This document shows positions 35,517-45,756 of a DNA stretch of 64,000 bases, piece by piece. The position numbers were made by a program, and so were the translations under genes. The stretch is from Clostridiales bacterium (lineage in GTDB: Bacteria > Bacillota > Clostridia > Lachnospirales > Lachnospiraceae): assembly GCA_012520645.1 (NCBI GenBank), contig JAAYNV010000027.1, positions 62,001 through 126,000 on the forward strand, written 5' to 3'. The notes beneath the pieces are model-generated. The model ran no database searches. It saw nothing but the letters and a program-made list of their open reading frames with translations, and had not been told where the DNA came from. Every line of letters starts with the position of its first letter. Within the stretch, counting starts at the first letter, position 1.

Positions 35517-36620
35517 ATGCCTAAGAGAAGCATGGAGAAAACAAAAGCAAAAGGGATTTGGAACATGATCCAGAGAACATGGTCGGAGAGAAGTATATCC
35601 AGACTTCTCCAATATGGCAAAAAGCATAAATTTATGAAGCTGCCGGTTTTGCTTGCAGTTTTAATTATACTGTGTCTTTCAAATACAGGCAGACATTTTG
35701 CATCTAATGGGAAGAAGTATGCGTCCACAGCAGTTATATTTCTGTTTTGCGCTATGAGCAGCAGTTTTTCTTTTCCTTCGCTGACTGCCATGACGGCAGA
35801 GGAGAGCGGCATGGGGCAGGAAAGAACTGTAGCATATGATACCGGAAATGGTGAAATGTCAGGGCTGTATGGAGAGAAACAACAGACGGTAGAATTATTG
35901 GATGACAGTGATGTATTAGATGGCTATGAGGATGCAGAACTTGGTAATTTGGAGGATATTGATAAGTATACGTTGGATGAAATTCTGGCGGAGAATCAGG
36001 ATGTGGCGATTCCGCAAAATGAGGAGGACGGACAAGGAAAAGAAGTCGTATTTGAGAAAAATGACTGGAAACTTTTGCTGATCAATAAGCAGCATCCCAT
36101 ACCGGAAGATTATTCCTTTGAACTTGGAACGATCAAAGGTTCCATGAAGTGTGACAAGCGAATTTTAGAGGATTTGTTGTCTATGCTTCAGGCGGCAAGA
36201 GAGGATGGCGTCAGTCTGGTTATCTGCTCCCCTTATCGTGACTTAAACAGACAGGAAGTACTCTTTGACCGTAAGATCAAGGCATATATGAAAATGGGAA
36301 TGAGTTATATGGAAGCCTATAAGACGGCATCACAGGCAGTGACGGTTCCGGGAGCCAGCGAGCACCAGATCGGATTGGCGCTGGATATTATCAGTAATAA
36401 TTATTCCACGCTGGATGAGGGCTTTGGAGATACGGAAGCAGGAAAGTGGTTGGCAGCCCATAGCTGTGAATACGGATTTATTCTGCGTTACCCGAAAGGG
36501 AAAGAGTATATTACAAGTATTGAATATGAGCCATGGCATTTTCGGTATGTTGGAAAGGATGCCGCCATGGTGATTACGGAAAAAGGCATTACACTGGAAG
36601 AGTTTGTAGAAAATTTGTAA
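35517..36620 (+). CDS. D-alanyl-D-alanine carboxypeptidase, VanY-like (peptidase M15B)
   Basis: A 367-residue envelope enzyme with a zinc M15B domain that trims the terminal D-Ala of peptidoglycan stems. The N-terminal 80 residues hold a basic cytosolic segment and hydrophobic stretches (LPVLLAVLIILCLS and VIFLFCAMSSS), suggesting membrane anchoring. An acidic linker follows (about 100-180). The catalytic domain shows SPYRDLNRQEVLFD, then SEHQIGLALDII with the His and Asp zinc ligands, and EPWHFRYVG with the catalytic Glu and third ligand. Divergent from aroC. Confidence 0.92.
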   Translation: MPKRSMEKTKAKGIWNMIQRTWSERSISRLLQYGKKHKFMKLPVLLAVLIILCLSNTGRHFASNGKKYASTAVIFLFCAMSSSFSFPSLTAMTAEESGMGQERTVAYDTGNGEMSGLYGEKQQTVELLDDSDVLDGYEDAELGNLEDIDKYTLDEILAENQDVAIPQNEEDGQGKEVVFEKNDWKLLLINKQHPIPEDYSFELGTIKGSMKCDKRILEDLLSMLQAAREDGVSLVICSPYRDLNRQEVLFDRKIKAYMKMGMSYMEAYKTASQAVTVPGASEHQIGLALDIISNNYSTLDEGFGDTEAGKWLAAHSCEYGFILRYPKGKEYITSIEYEPWHFRYVGKDAAMVITEKGITLEEFVENL

Positions 36621-36663
36621 TTTTAGAGGAAAGGTATCGTTTCAAAATAGGTTTAAATTTAGA

Positions 36664-37806
36664 ATGGAAAAGAGTGGGACATATAAACTGTTAAAGACGG
36701 AAGGAAGAGCCAAACGCGGAGAATTTCATACAGTGCATGGTGTGATTCAGACTCCGGTATTTATGAATGTGGGTACGGTGGCAGCCATCAAGGGAGCTGT
36801 GTCGACAGAGGATCTGGAACAGATCGGGACACAAGTGGAACTGTCTAATACTTATCATCTGCATGTGCGGCCGGGAGATGAAGTGATTAAAAAATTAGGC
36901 GGTCTGCACAAATTTATGGTATGGGACAAGCCAATTCTGACGGATTCCGGTGGATTTCAGGTGTTTTCATTAGCAGGGCTTCGTAAAATTAAAGAAGAGG
37001 GTGTTTATTTTAATTCTCACATTGATGGAAGAAAAATATTTATGGGACCAGAGGAAAGCATGCGCATCCAGTCTAATCTGGCATCTACGATTGCCATGGC
37101 ATTTGATGAATGTCCTTCCAGCCGTGCTGACCGGATGTATGTACAGAATTCCGTGGAGCGTACGACCAGATGGTTGGAGCGTTGCAAACGGGAGATGAGT
37201 CGGTTAAATGCTTTACCGGATACCATCAATCAAAACCAACTTTTATTCGGTATCAATCAGGGGGCTGTTTTTGCGGATATCCGTATCGAGCATGCCAAAA
37301 GAATTTCCGAAATGGAGCTGGACGGTTATGCCCTGGGAGGTCTTGCAGTTGGTGAGACACATGAGGAGATGTACTATATTCTGGAGGAGACGGTACCATA
37401 TCTTCCAAAGGAGAAGCCAACCTATCTGATGGGTGTGGGTACTCCGGCGAATATTCTGGAGGCGGTAGAGCGCGGTGTGGATTTTTTTGACTGTGTCTAT
37501 CCGACCAGAAACGGCAGACATGCACATTTATATACGAATCAGGGAAAGATTAACCTGCTGAATGCCAGGTATGAACTGGATGACAGACCAATTGAAGAGG
37601 GGTGCCAGTGTCCGGCATGCAGGAGATATTCCAGAGCCTATATCCGACATTTGTTAAAGGCAAAGGAAATGTTGGGCATGCGTCTGTGCGTGCTTCATAA
37701 TCTGTATTTTTATAATAAGATGATGGAAGAAATCAGGGAAGCGTTGGATGAAGGAAGATTTTCGGAATATAAGAAGCAGAAGCTTAAAGGGATGGAGAAG
37801 GAATAG
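36664..37806 (+). CDS. tgt: tRNA-guanine (queuine) transglycosylase
   Basis: A 380-residue enzyme that swaps guanine-34 of Asp, Asn, His and Tyr tRNAs for preQ1. Active-site motifs DSGGFQVFSL (near 95) and GIYPTRNGRH-like DCVYPTRNGRHAH, plus the zinc site CQCPACRRYSRAYIRHL, are intact. The ATG is not preceded by a strong RBS. Placement directly before yajC is a common bacterial arrangement. Confidence 0.97.
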   Translation: MEKSGTYKLLKTEGRAKRGEFHTVHGVIQTPVFMNVGTVAAIKGAVSTEDLEQIGTQVELSNTYHLHVRPGDEVIKKLGGLHKFMVWDKPILTDSGGFQVFSLAGLRKIKEEGVYFNSHIDGRKIFMGPEESMRIQSNLASTIAMAFDECPSSRADRMYVQNSVERTTRWLERCKREMSRLNALPDTINQNQLLFGINQGAVFADIRIEHAKRISEMELDGYALGGLAVGETHEEMYYILEETVPYLPKEKPTYLMGVGTPANILEAVERGVDFFDCVYPTRNGRHAHLYTNQGKINLLNARYELDDRPIEEGCQCPACRRYSRAYIRHLLKAKEMLGMRLCVLHNLYFYNKMMEEIREALDEGRFSEYKKQKLKGMEKE

Positions 37807-37839
37807 TAAGCATGCAATTATAAAATCTTTCGAAAGCCC

Positions 37840-37868
37840 TTGCGGGAATGGCAAATTTTGTGTATGAT
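37840..37868 (+). promoter_or_regulatory. Promoter of yajC
   Basis: TTGCGG at 37840 and TATGAT at 37863, 17 bp apart, between tgt and yajC, so yajC can be expressed separately. Confidence 0.6.
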
Positions 37869-37939
37869 ACTTGTTAGCATTGCATTTGTAGCTATCGTCA
37901 TAGCTATAGATAGAACAGTTTACCAGGAGGAAATGGAAA

Positions 37940-38260
37940 ATGGGTATTTTAATGAGCGGTGACGCAGCGGCGGCAGGAGCAGCAACGGGAACCGGAGCAT
38001 TTATGCTGATTTATATTGTCGTAATCGTAGCGTTCATCTACTTTTTAATGATTCGTCCTCAGAAGAAGGAACAGAAGAGAATGGGGACTATGTTATCAGC
38101 TCTGGAAATTGGTGACAGTATTCTGACCAATAGCGGTTTCTACGGTATTGTAATCGACATTACAGAAGATACTGTTATTGTAGAGTTTGGCAACAACAAA
38201 AACTGCCGTATCCCGATGCAGAAAACAGCGATTGCGCAGGTGGAGAAAGCAGGCGAATAA
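37940..38260 (+). CDS. yajC: Preprotein translocase accessory subunit YajC
   Basis: A 106-residue protein with one N-terminal membrane helix (FMLIYIVVIVAFIYFLMI) followed at once by the family motif RPQKKEQKRMGTMLSAL and a small beta domain (GDSILTNSGFYGIVIDI). It associates with SecDF near the Sec translocon. AGGAGG lies upstream of ATG 37940. Confidence 0.95.
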   Translation: MGILMSGDAAAAGAATGTGAFMLIYIVVIVAFIYFLMIRPQKKEQKRMGTMLSALEIGDSILTNSGFYGIVIDITEDTVIVEFGNNKNCRIPMQKTAIAQVEKAGE

Positions 38261-38304
38261 AAATCGCTGCGGACTGTTTTTACTTTCACATGAAATGGGC
38301 AAGT

Positions 38305-38343
38305 GAGGAAACCTTGATAAATAGAGGTTTCCTTATTTTTTAT
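38305..38343 (+). terminator. Terminator after yajC
   Basis: GGAAACCT and AGGTTTCC around a 10-base loop, followed by TTATTTTTT. Confidence 0.85.
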
Positions 38344-38543
38344 CAAAAGAATGGTGATTTGACAGATGAATGTAGTTTTGGATGCCGTCCGCTTGTTTTT
38401 GGATAAGAGAATATGTGCTGATTCCATAACCTACATTCATACTTGATATTACCAGCTATTCCCTGCTATAATCATGTACAAATGGAAGGTGGTATGAAAA
38501 AATCCATCCTCCCATATTGAAAATCAATTCTTGGAGGAAAAGC
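38344..38543. other. Intergenic region before leuB
   Basis: About 200 bases with no ORF of note. It contains the leuB promoter and a leader of only about 70 bases. I looked for a T-box stem-loop and antiterminator as expected for amino-acid genes and saw none. Confidence 0.6.
38443..38472 (+). promoter_or_regulatory. Promoter of leuB-ilvD-ilvB
   Basis: TTGATA at 38443 and TATAAT at 38467, 18 bp apart, about 70 bases before leuB. Confidence 0.7.
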
Positions 38544-39626
38544 ATGAACTTGAATATTACCTGTATTCCGGGCGATGGAATCGGACCGGAAATCGTAAGA
38601 GAAGCTAAAAAAGTACTGGATAAGGTCGCAGAGAAATTCGGACATCACATTACATATACGGATATTCTGATGGGTGGGGCATCCATTGACGTACATGGTG
38701 TGCCTCTGACTGAGGAAGCGATTGCTACAGCCAAGGCGGCAGACGCAGTGTTAATGGGCTCCATCGGCGGGGATACGAGCACCTCTCCGTGGTATAAGCT
38801 GGCTCCGAATTTAAGACCGGAAGCAGGACTTTTAGCACTTAGAAAGGCACTGAACCTGTTTGCAAATCTTCGTCCGGCAGTACTCTATGATGAGTTGGCG
38901 GGGGCATGTCCGTTAAAGGAGGAAATCAGCAAGGCCGGTTTCGATATGATGATCATGCGTGAGCTGACCGGAGGTCTTTACTTTGGAGAACGCAAAACGG
39001 TGGAGGAGAACGGTGTGCGTAAGGCGATTGACACCTTAACCTATGATGAAAATGAAATCCGCCGTATTGCCATTAAGGGCTTTGACATTGCCATGAAGCG
39101 TAAGAAAAAGGTGACCAGCGTGGATAAGGCAAACGTACTGGATTCCTCCAGACTTTGGAGAGCGGTTGTAAATGAAGTGGCAAAGGATTATCCGGAGGTT
39201 ACACTGGAGCATATGTTGGTTGATAACTGTGCGATGCAGTTAGTAAAGGATCCGGCACAGTTCGATGTAATTTTAACGGAGAATATGTTTGGGGATATCC
39301 TTTCGGATGAAGCCAGCATGGTGACCGGTTCGATCGGAATGTTAGCCAGCGCGTCATTAAATGATACCAAGTTCGGTCTTTATGAGCCCAGTCACGGTTC
39401 TGCACCGGATATTGCCGGAAAGGATATTGCGAACCCGATTGCTACGGTACTTTCTGCATCCATGATGTTACGCTACAGCTTTGATCTGGATAAGGAGGCA
39501 GATGCCATTGATCAGGCCGTAAAAAAGGTGCTGCAGGATGGCTACCGTACAGGAGATATTATGTCAGAGGGCTGTAAACAGGTGGGCTGCACGGAAATGG
39601 GTGATCTGTTAGCAGAACGCATCTAA
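38544..39626 (+). CDS. leuB: 3-Isopropylmalate dehydrogenase
   Basis: A 360-residue NAD-dependent decarboxylating dehydrogenase of leucine synthesis. [14 protein letters not shown] opens the fold; [23 protein letters not shown] carries the substrate-binding arginines; and [22 protein letters not shown] plus [18 protein letters not shown] are the family signatures. Start at ATG 38544 with TTGGAGG, not the upstream 38517. Its partner genes leuA and leuCD are not in this window. Confidence 0.97.
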   Translation: MNLNITCIPGDGIGPEIVREAKKVLDKVAEKFGHHITYTDILMGGASIDVHGVPLTEEAIATAKAADAVLMGSIGGDTSTSPWYKLAPNLRPEAGLLALRKALNLFANLRPAVLYDELAGACPLKEEISKAGFDMMIMRELTGGLYFGERKTVEENGVRKAIDTLTYDENEIRRIAIKGFDIAMKRKKKVTSVDKANVLDSSRLWRAVVNEVAKDYPEVTLEHMLVDNCAMQLVKDPAQFDVILTENMFGDILSDEASMVTGSIGMLASASLNDTKFGLYEPSHGSAPDIAGKDIANPIATVLSASMMLRYSFDLDKEADAIDQAVKKVLQDGYRTGDIMSEGCKQVGCTEMGDLLAERI

Positions 39627-39731
39627 ATGATAGTGGAAGAATGATATAAAATATGGTATTCTAAAAGGAATAATGTGAAGGTCAGAATTCATTCGCAGAT
39701 GGTGTGGATGTACATGGAAGGAGAAAAAGAA

Positions 39732-41402
39732 ATGAGAAGTGATTCCGTAACAAAGGGCACCGGACAGGCGCCGCACAGAAGCTTATTTAATGCACTCGGA
39801 TATACGGAGGAGGAACGTAACAGACCGTTAATCGGTATTGTCAGCTCCTATAATGAAATTGTACCGGGGCATATGAATCTGGATAAAATCGTAGAGGCCG
39901 TAAAAATGGGTGTAGCCATGGCGGGAGGTACACCCATTGTGTTCCCGGCAATCGCAGTCTGTGACGGTATTGCCATGGGACATATCGGCATGAAATATTC
40001 TCTTGTGACCCGTGATCTGATTGCGGATTCCACAGAGTGTATGGCGATGGCACACGGTTTTGACGGTCTTGTGTGTGTACCGAACTGTGATAAGAACGTA
40101 CCGGGACTGTTGATGGCGGCTGCCAGACTGAATATTCCGACCATTTTTGTATCCGGCGGACCGATGTTAGCCGGACATGTACACGGACAGAAGCGAAGCC
40201 TTTCTTCTATGTTTGAAGCAGTCGGAAGTGTGGCAGCGGGAACGATGTCAATGGAAGAACTGGCTGAGTTCGAAGAAAAGGTATGCCCAACCTGCGGTTC
40301 CTGCTCCGGTATGTATACCGCAAACTCCATGAACTGTCTGACCGAGGCACTGGGTATGGGACTGAAAGGAAACGGTACGATTCCTGCAGTTTATTCTGAA
40401 AGAATCCGTCTGGCAAAGCATGCCGGCATGAAGATCATGGAACTGGTAGAAAAGGATATCAAGCCGAGAGATATTATGAATGAGAAGGCATTTCTGAATG
40501 CTCTGACGGTAGATATGGCGCTTGGCTGTTCTACAAATTCCATGCTGCATCTTCCTGCAATTGCTCACGAAGCAGGTGTGGAGCTGAATGTGGATATTGC
40601 CAATGAACTGTCCGCTAAAACACCAAACTTATGCCATCTTGCTCCGGCGGGACCGACCTATATGGAGGATTTAAACGAAGCGGGCGGCGTTTATGCTGTG
40701 ATGAATGAATTAAATAAGAAAAATCTGTTATATACTGATCTGATAACGGTGACCGGAAAAACAGTCGGAGAGAATATTGCAGGCTGTATCAACAAAAATC
40801 CGGAGGTTATCCGTCCGGTTGAGAATCCATATTCCGAAACCGGTGGTATTGCGGTACTGAAAGGAAATCTGGCACCGGATTCCGGTGTCGTGAAACGTTC
40901 TGCCGTCGTACCGGAAATGATGGTACACGAAGGACCGGCAAGAGTTTTTGATTGTGAAGAGGATGCGATTGCTGCAATCAAGGGAGGAAAGATCGTAGCA
41001 GGTGATGTGGTTGTAATTCGTTATGAAGGACCGAAAGGCGGACCGGGCATGCGTGAGATGTTAAATCCGACTTCTGCGATTGCAGGTATGGGACTCGGTT
41101 CCAGTGTTGCACTGATTACAGATGGACGGTTTTCCGGTGCTTCCAGAGGAGCCTCCATCGGACACGTTTCACCGGAGGCGGCAGTCGGAGGACCGATTGC
41201 ACTCGTGGAAGAGGGCGATATCATCAGCATCAATATTCCGGAAAATTCATTAAATGTAAAAATTTCGGATGAAGAGATGGCAGCACGAAAAGCAAAATGG
41301 CAGCCGAGAGAGCCGAAGGTTACGACCGGATATCTGAGCAGATATCGTGAGCTTGTTACGAGCGGAAATAGAGGAGCCATTTTAGAGGTTCCGAAAGCAT
41401 AA
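39732..41402 (+). CDS. ilvD: Dihydroxy-acid dehydratase
   Basis: A 556-residue Fe-S dehydratase of valine, leucine and isoleucine synthesis. The start ATG 39732 follows AAGGAG and gives [19 protein letters not shown]; the track start at 39675 adds a non-conserved stretch. Cluster cysteines are in [19 protein letters not shown] and [39 protein letters not shown] ends the family core. Located 105 bp after leuB and 18 bp before ilvB. Confidence 0.97.
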   Translation: MRSDSVTKGTGQAPHRSLFNALGYTEEERNRPLIGIVSSYNEIVPGHMNLDKIVEAVKMGVAMAGGTPIVFPAIAVCDGIAMGHIGMKYSLVTRDLIADSTECMAMAHGFDGLVCVPNCDKNVPGLLMAAARLNIPTIFVSGGPMLAGHVHGQKRSLSSMFEAVGSVAAGTMSMEELAEFEEKVCPTCGSCSGMYTANSMNCLTEALGMGLKGNGTIPAVYSERIRLAKHAGMKIMELVEKDIKPRDIMNEKAFLNALTVDMALGCSTNSMLHLPAIAHEAGVELNVDIANELSAKTPNLCHLAPAGPTYMEDLNEAGGVYAVMNELNKKNLLYTDLITVTGKTVGENIAGCINKNPEVIRPVENPYSETGGIAVLKGNLAPDSGVVKRSAVVPEMMVHEGPARVFDCEEDAIAAIKGGKIVAGDVVVIRYEGPKGGPGMREMLNPTSAIAGMGLGSSVALITDGRFSGASRGASIGHVSPEAAVGGPIALVEEGDIISINIPENSLNVKISDEEMAARKAKWQPREPKVTTGYLSRYRELVTSGNRGAILEVPKA

Positions 41403-41420
41403 ATACGGAGGGATGAAGCA

Positions 41421-43100
41421 ATGCAGCTGACAGGGGCAGAAATTGTAATCGAATGTTTAAAGGAACAGGGAGTCGATACCGTTTTCGGTTATCCCGGTGG
41501 TACGATCCTGAATGTATATGATGCGCTTTATAAGCATCAGGGAGAAATCAAGCATATCCTGACCTCCCATGAGCAGGGGGCAGCACATGCGGCTGATGGT
41601 TATGCGAGAGCGACAGGCAAGGTTGGTGTATGCCTTGCGACGAGCGGACCGGGAGCAACGAATCTGGTTACCGGTATTGCAACTGCATATATGGATTCCG
41701 TACCGATGGTAGCAATTACGGCGAATGTAAACCTGCCGCTTCTGGGAAAGGATACCTTTCAGGAGGTAGATATCGCAGGTGTGACTATGCCAATCACAAA
41801 GCATGGCTATATCGTAAAGGATGTCAATATTCTGGCAGATACCATCCGTAAGGCATTCCATATCGCAAGAAGTGGAAGACCGGGTCCGGTGTTAGTGGAT
41901 ATTACCAAGGATGTTACTGCAAATACGTGTGAATATGAAAGAAAAGATCCTTTGCCCATAGAACGTGTAAACCGTTACACAGAGGAGGATATCTGTGCAG
42001 CAGTCAGCCTGATTGAGAATGCGAAAAAGCCGTTTATCTATCTGGGCGGCGGTGCAATTCTTTCCGGAGCATCCGAAGAGGTGCGGAAGTTTGCAAAGCA
42101 GATTGATGCACCGGTATGCGATACGCTGATGGGAAAGGGTGCATTTGACGGACACGATGAAATGTATACCGGAATGATCGGCATGCACGGTACAAAGGTA
42201 TCCAATTTCGGTGTCAGCGAGTGTGATCTTCTGATTGCACTTGGGGCACGCTTTTCCGATCGTGTAGTTGGCAATGCAGCAAAATTTGCATCGAATGCCA
42301 AGGTATTACATATTGATATTGATGCAGCGGAAATCAACAAAAATATCCGCACCACCGCCTCTGTAGTAGGGGATCTGAAGGAGGTTCTTACGCAACTATG
42401 CGGCAGAATCGGACAGCAGAGCCATCCGGAGTGGACTGCCCATATCAAAGAACTGAAAGAAAAATATCCGCTTCGTTATAATGATGAGAATCTGTCTTGT
42501 CCGTATGTAATCGAGGAGCTGGATCGTGTGACAGAGGGAAAGGCAGTGATCAGTACCGATGTCGGACAGCATCAGATGTGGACAGCGCAGTATTATAAAT
42601 ATTCGGAGCCTAGAACTTTTCTGTCTTCCGGCGGACTTGGTACGATGGGTTATGGTCTTGGTGCCTGTATTGGAGCTAAAATGGGAAGACCGGATAAAAT
42701 CTGTGTCAATGTGGCGGGTGACGGTTGCTTCCGAATGAATATGAATGAACTGGCAACGGCAGCACGCTATAATATTCCGATCATTGAGATCGTGATCAAC
42801 AACCATGTGCTTGGTATGGTAAGACAGTGGCAGACCTTGTTCTATGGACAGCGCTATTCCCAGACTGTATTAAATGACGGTGTGGATTTCTGTAAGGTTG
42901 CAGAGGCACTGGGCTGTGCCGCGATCCGTGTTACTTCCAAAGAAGAGGTAGCACCGGCGCTTCAAAAGGCAATTGCCATGAACCGTCCGGTACTTATTGA
43001 CTGTATGATTCCGGAGGACGACAAAGTATTTCCAATGGTATCGCCGGGCGCTCCGATTAGTGAAGCATTTGATGAACAGGATTTGCTGAATAAGCAATAA
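41421..43100 (+). CDS. ilvB: Acetolactate synthase large (catalytic) subunit
   Basis: A 559-residue thiamine-diphosphate enzyme that condenses pyruvate with pyruvate or 2-oxobutyrate. FGYPGGTILNVYDAL and the catalytic Glu in TSHEQGAAHAADGYAR near residue 50, FQEVDIAGVTMPITKH, and the ThDP motif GDGCFRMNMNELATAARYNIP followed by NNHVLGMVRQWQ are all present. No regulatory subunit gene (ilvN/ilvH) adjoins it; either it is elsewhere or this enzyme works alone. The next gene starts 6 bp later. Confidence 0.95.
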   Translation: MQLTGAEIVIECLKEQGVDTVFGYPGGTILNVYDALYKHQGEIKHILTSHEQGAAHAADGYARATGKVGVCLATSGPGATNLVTGIATAYMDSVPMVAITANVNLPLLGKDTFQEVDIAGVTMPITKHGYIVKDVNILADTIRKAFHIARSGRPGPVLVDITKDVTANTCEYERKDPLPIERVNRYTEEDICAAVSLIENAKKPFIYLGGGAILSGASEEVRKFAKQIDAPVCDTLMGKGAFDGHDEMYTGMIGMHGTKVSNFGVSECDLLIALGARFSDRVVGNAAKFASNAKVLHIDIDAAEINKNIRTTASVVGDLKEVLTQLCGRIGQQSHPEWTAHIKELKEKYPLRYNDENLSCPYVIEELDRVTEGKAVISTDVGQHQMWTAQYYKYSEPRTFLSSGGLGTMGYGLGACIGAKMGRPDKICVNVAGDGCFRMNMNELATAARYNIPIIEIVINNHVLGMVRQWQTLFYGQRYSQTVLNDGVDFCKVAEALGCAAIRVTSKEEVAPALQKAIAMNRPVLIDCMIPEDDKVFPMVSPGAPISEAFDEQDLLNKQ

Positions 43101-43106
43101 GGAAGT

Positions 43107-44537
43107 ATGAGTAAAATAATACCAAAGAAAAGATATGGGATCCTTAAATATTTCATAGCTGTCTTTATGGCTGCCTGCCTGCTGGCAGGTGGCTATTTTG
43201 CCATGTGCCGCTATTATGAAAATGCGGATTTTATCTGTGGTACTTGGATTAACGGCATCTATTGTGCCGGGAAGACAATTGGAGAGGTAGAACAGGAGCT
43301 GATTGCACAGGAGAAGGACAGCACACTTACCGTAGTGGATAAAAATGGAAAGGAACAGCAGATTCATGCTGAGATACTCGGATCGGATGCCATTCGGTAT
43401 GATTATAAACCGGAGCTTTGCAGAATCAGTGCCGGGCAGGTAGTAGGAAATTGGATACTGGATACCTTTCACAGTGTACACTATGATGTAAAGCCGGAGA
43501 TTACCGTATCAAGGGAGGCTTCGGATCGGGCAGTAGAAAAATTAAAATGCGTGATGCAGGCGGAGCAGATCAAAAATCCTGAGGTAGTGATTCTGAAATC
43601 GGAAAAGGGCTATTTTTTGAAGAATGAGAAAGAAGCTTTTCTGGAAACTTCCAAAGTTAAAGAGGCAGTGTATGAAGCACTTTTGAACTGTGAGGAAAGG
43701 GTAGATTTAAGAGAAACAGGTTGTTATATGTCATTGCCCTATACGGAAGCAGAGCAAAGTGAACTGATACTGTGGGAAAAGGTGGAGGACTTTCAGGACT
43801 GTGGAATCATCTATCAGTTTGGGGAGGAGCAGGTAGCCGTTGACGCTTCGGTGGTCTGTGACTGGATCAAACTGGATGAGAAAGGGCAGTTTGTCCTTGA
43901 TAAGGAAGGCAATCTGGTATTTGATAAGACGAAGGTTAAGGAATACGTGGCGAGACTGGCAGAGGAGTATGATACCTATGGGGGTGTGCGGGAATTTCAG
44001 ACAACACGTGGTGATGTAGTGACGATAGACGGAGGCACCTACGGCAATAAACTTAATCAGAAGGAAGAGGTAAAGTATCTGACAGAGGCTTTTTTAAATG
44101 GAGCAAAAGAGGTACATGAACCGGTTTATGAGAGAAAAGCATGGGCGCAGGGGAAGGATGATATCGGAGACACTTATATTGAAGTGGATATGGGTGAGCA
44201 GACCATGTACTATTATGAGAAGGGAACATGTCTGATTAAAACGCCGATTGTAACCGGAAATATGATGCGCAGAAGGGATACACCGGCAGCGGTTTGTTAT
44301 GTGTATGAAAAACAGAAGAACCGTGTGTTAAGGGGACCGGGTTATGCGGCAAGAGTGAAGTTCTGGATGCCGGTAAAGGGAGGCATCGGAATCCATGATG
44401 CGTCCTGGAGGGATGAGTTTGGTGGAGAAATCTATAAGACGGACGGTTCCCATGGCTGCATTAATACGCCATATGATGCAATGGAAAAACTCTATGAAAG
44501 AGCCGAGATTGGAACGCCGGTTGTGATGTTTTATTGA
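43107..44537 (+). CDS. L,D-transpeptidase with peptidoglycan-binding region (YkuD family)
   Basis: A 476-residue envelope enzyme that forms 3-3 crosslinks or attaches proteins to peptidoglycan. One N-terminal membrane helix (YFIAVFMAACLLAGGYFAM) is followed by an extracellular region of two similar segments (about 45-340) of the PG_binding_4 type seen in such clostridial proteins. The C-terminal YkuD domain has IEVDMGEQTMYYY, IGIHDASWRDEFGG and the catalytic SHGCINTPYDAMEKLYE. It begins 6 bp after ilvB, so it may share that transcript although the functions are unrelated. Confidence 0.93.
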   Translation: MSKIIPKKRYGILKYFIAVFMAACLLAGGYFAMCRYYENADFICGTWINGIYCAGKTIGEVEQELIAQEKDSTLTVVDKNGKEQQIHAEILGSDAIRYDYKPELCRISAGQVVGNWILDTFHSVHYDVKPEITVSREASDRAVEKLKCVMQAEQIKNPEVVILKSEKGYFLKNEKEAFLETSKVKEAVYEALLNCEERVDLRETGCYMSLPYTEAEQSELILWEKVEDFQDCGIIYQFGEEQVAVDASVVCDWIKLDEKGQFVLDKEGNLVFDKTKVKEYVARLAEEYDTYGGVREFQTTRGDVVTIDGGTYGNKLNQKEEVKYLTEAFLNGAKEVHEPVYERKAWAQGKDDIGDTYIEVDMGEQTMYYYEKGTCLIKTPIVTGNMMRRRDTPAAVCYVYEKQKNRVLRGPGYAARVKFWMPVKGGIGIHDASWRDEFGGEIYKTDGSHGCINTPYDAMEKLYERAEIGTPVVMFY

Positions 44538-44566
44538 AGTCATTTTTCGGAAAAGTGGAAAATAAA

Positions 44567-44594
44567 TTGACAATTGTTATGAAATGTGTTATTA
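44567..44594 (+). promoter_or_regulatory. Promoter of serC-serA
   Basis: TTGACA at 44567 and TTATTA at 44589, 16 bp apart, about 55 bases before serC. The -10 is weak. Confidence 0.5.
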
Positions 44595-44648
44595 CAGTAA
44601 AGTGGTAAAGCAGATAAAAGGCTGCTTTCAATACAGGAGGGAATAGAC

Positions 44649-45731
44649 GTGTCCAGAGTTTACAATTTTTCAGCAGGTCCGGCAGTTTTACCTGAGGAAG
44701 TGTTAAAAGAAGCTGCAGATGAGATGTTAGATTATAAGGGAACCGGTATGTCCGTTATGGAGATGAGCCATAGGTCCAAGGCTTATGATACCATCATTAA
44801 GGAGGCAGAGGCTGACTTAAGAGAACTTATGAACATTCCGGATAACTATAAAGTGCTGTTTTTACAGGGGGGTGCCAGCTTACAATTCTCCATGATTCCG
44901 ATGAATCTTATGAAGAATAAAGTGGCTGACTACATTGTAACAGGACAGTGGGCTAAGAAAGCATATCAGGAAGCATGCAAATATGGTAAGGCAAATAAAA
45001 TTGCATCCAGTGAGGATGAGACTTATTCCTATATTCCGGATTGCTCTGATCTTCCGATTTCAGAGGATGCAGACTATGTATATATCTGTGAGAACAATAC
45101 GATTTACGGAACCAAGTTCAAGACACTTCCGAACACCAAGGGAAAGACACTGGTAGCGGATGTATCTTCCTGCTTTTTATCGGAGCCGGTAGACGTGACA
45201 AAGTATGGTGTGATCTACGGTGGCGTGCAGAAGAATATCGGACCGGCAGGTGTGGTAATCGTTATCATTCGTGAGGATCTGATCACAGAGGATGTACTTC
45301 CGGGTACCCCGACTATGATGCAGTATAAGATTCATGCGGATGCACAGTCTTTATATAATACACCGCCTGCATACGGTATTTATATCTGCGGTAAGGTATT
45401 TAAGTGGCTGAAGAAACAGGGTGGCTTAAAGGCAATGCAGGAATATAATGAAAAGAAAGCTAAGATTCTGTATGATTTTCTGGATGAGAGCAAACTGTTC
45501 AAAGGTACCGTCAGAAAAGAAGATCGTTCCCTGATGAATGTGCCGTTTGTGACAGGAAGCGATGAACTGGATGCGAAGTTCGTAAAAGAAGCAAAGGAAG
45601 CTGGTTTTGAGAACTTAAAAGGACATAGAAGCGTAGGCGGTATGAGAGCCAGCATCTACAATGCCATGCCGATCGAAGGCGTGGAGAAGCTGGTAGAGTT
45701 TATGAAGAAATTTGAAGCAGAGAATGCTTAA
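44649..45731 (+). CDS. serC: Phosphoserine aminotransferase
   Basis: A 360-residue PLP enzyme of serine synthesis. It opens with a GTG start (ACAGGAGGG upstream) giving MSRVYNFSAGPAVLPEEVL, the classical SerC N-terminus. LFLQGGASLQFSMIPMNL and the PLP lysine segment YGGVQKNIGPAGV are intact, and the end has GHRSVGGMRASIYNAMP. It lies 25 bp before serA. Confidence 0.97.
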   Translation: MSRVYNFSAGPAVLPEEVLKEAADEMLDYKGTGMSVMEMSHRSKAYDTIIKEAEADLRELMNIPDNYKVLFLQGGASLQFSMIPMNLMKNKVADYIVTGQWAKKAYQEACKYGKANKIASSEDETYSYIPDCSDLPISEDADYVYICENNTIYGTKFKTLPNTKGKTLVADVSSCFLSEPVDVTKYGVIYGGVQKNIGPAGVVIVIIREDLITEDVLPGTPTMMQYKIHADAQSLYNTPPAYGIYICGKVFKWLKKQGGLKAMQEYNEKKAKILYDFLDESKLFKGTVRKEDRSLMNVPFVTGSDELDAKFVKEAKEAGFENLKGHRSVGGMRASIYNAMPIEGVEKLVEFMKKFEAENA

Positions 45732-45756
45732 GGAAAGGTAGAGGGAGAGAAAAATA

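Noticed and set aside
38344-38543. Possible T-box or other amino-acid riboswitch upstream of leuB
   Set aside because: The leader after the promoter is only about 70 bases and has no specifier loop, T-box sequence or terminator/antiterminator pair.
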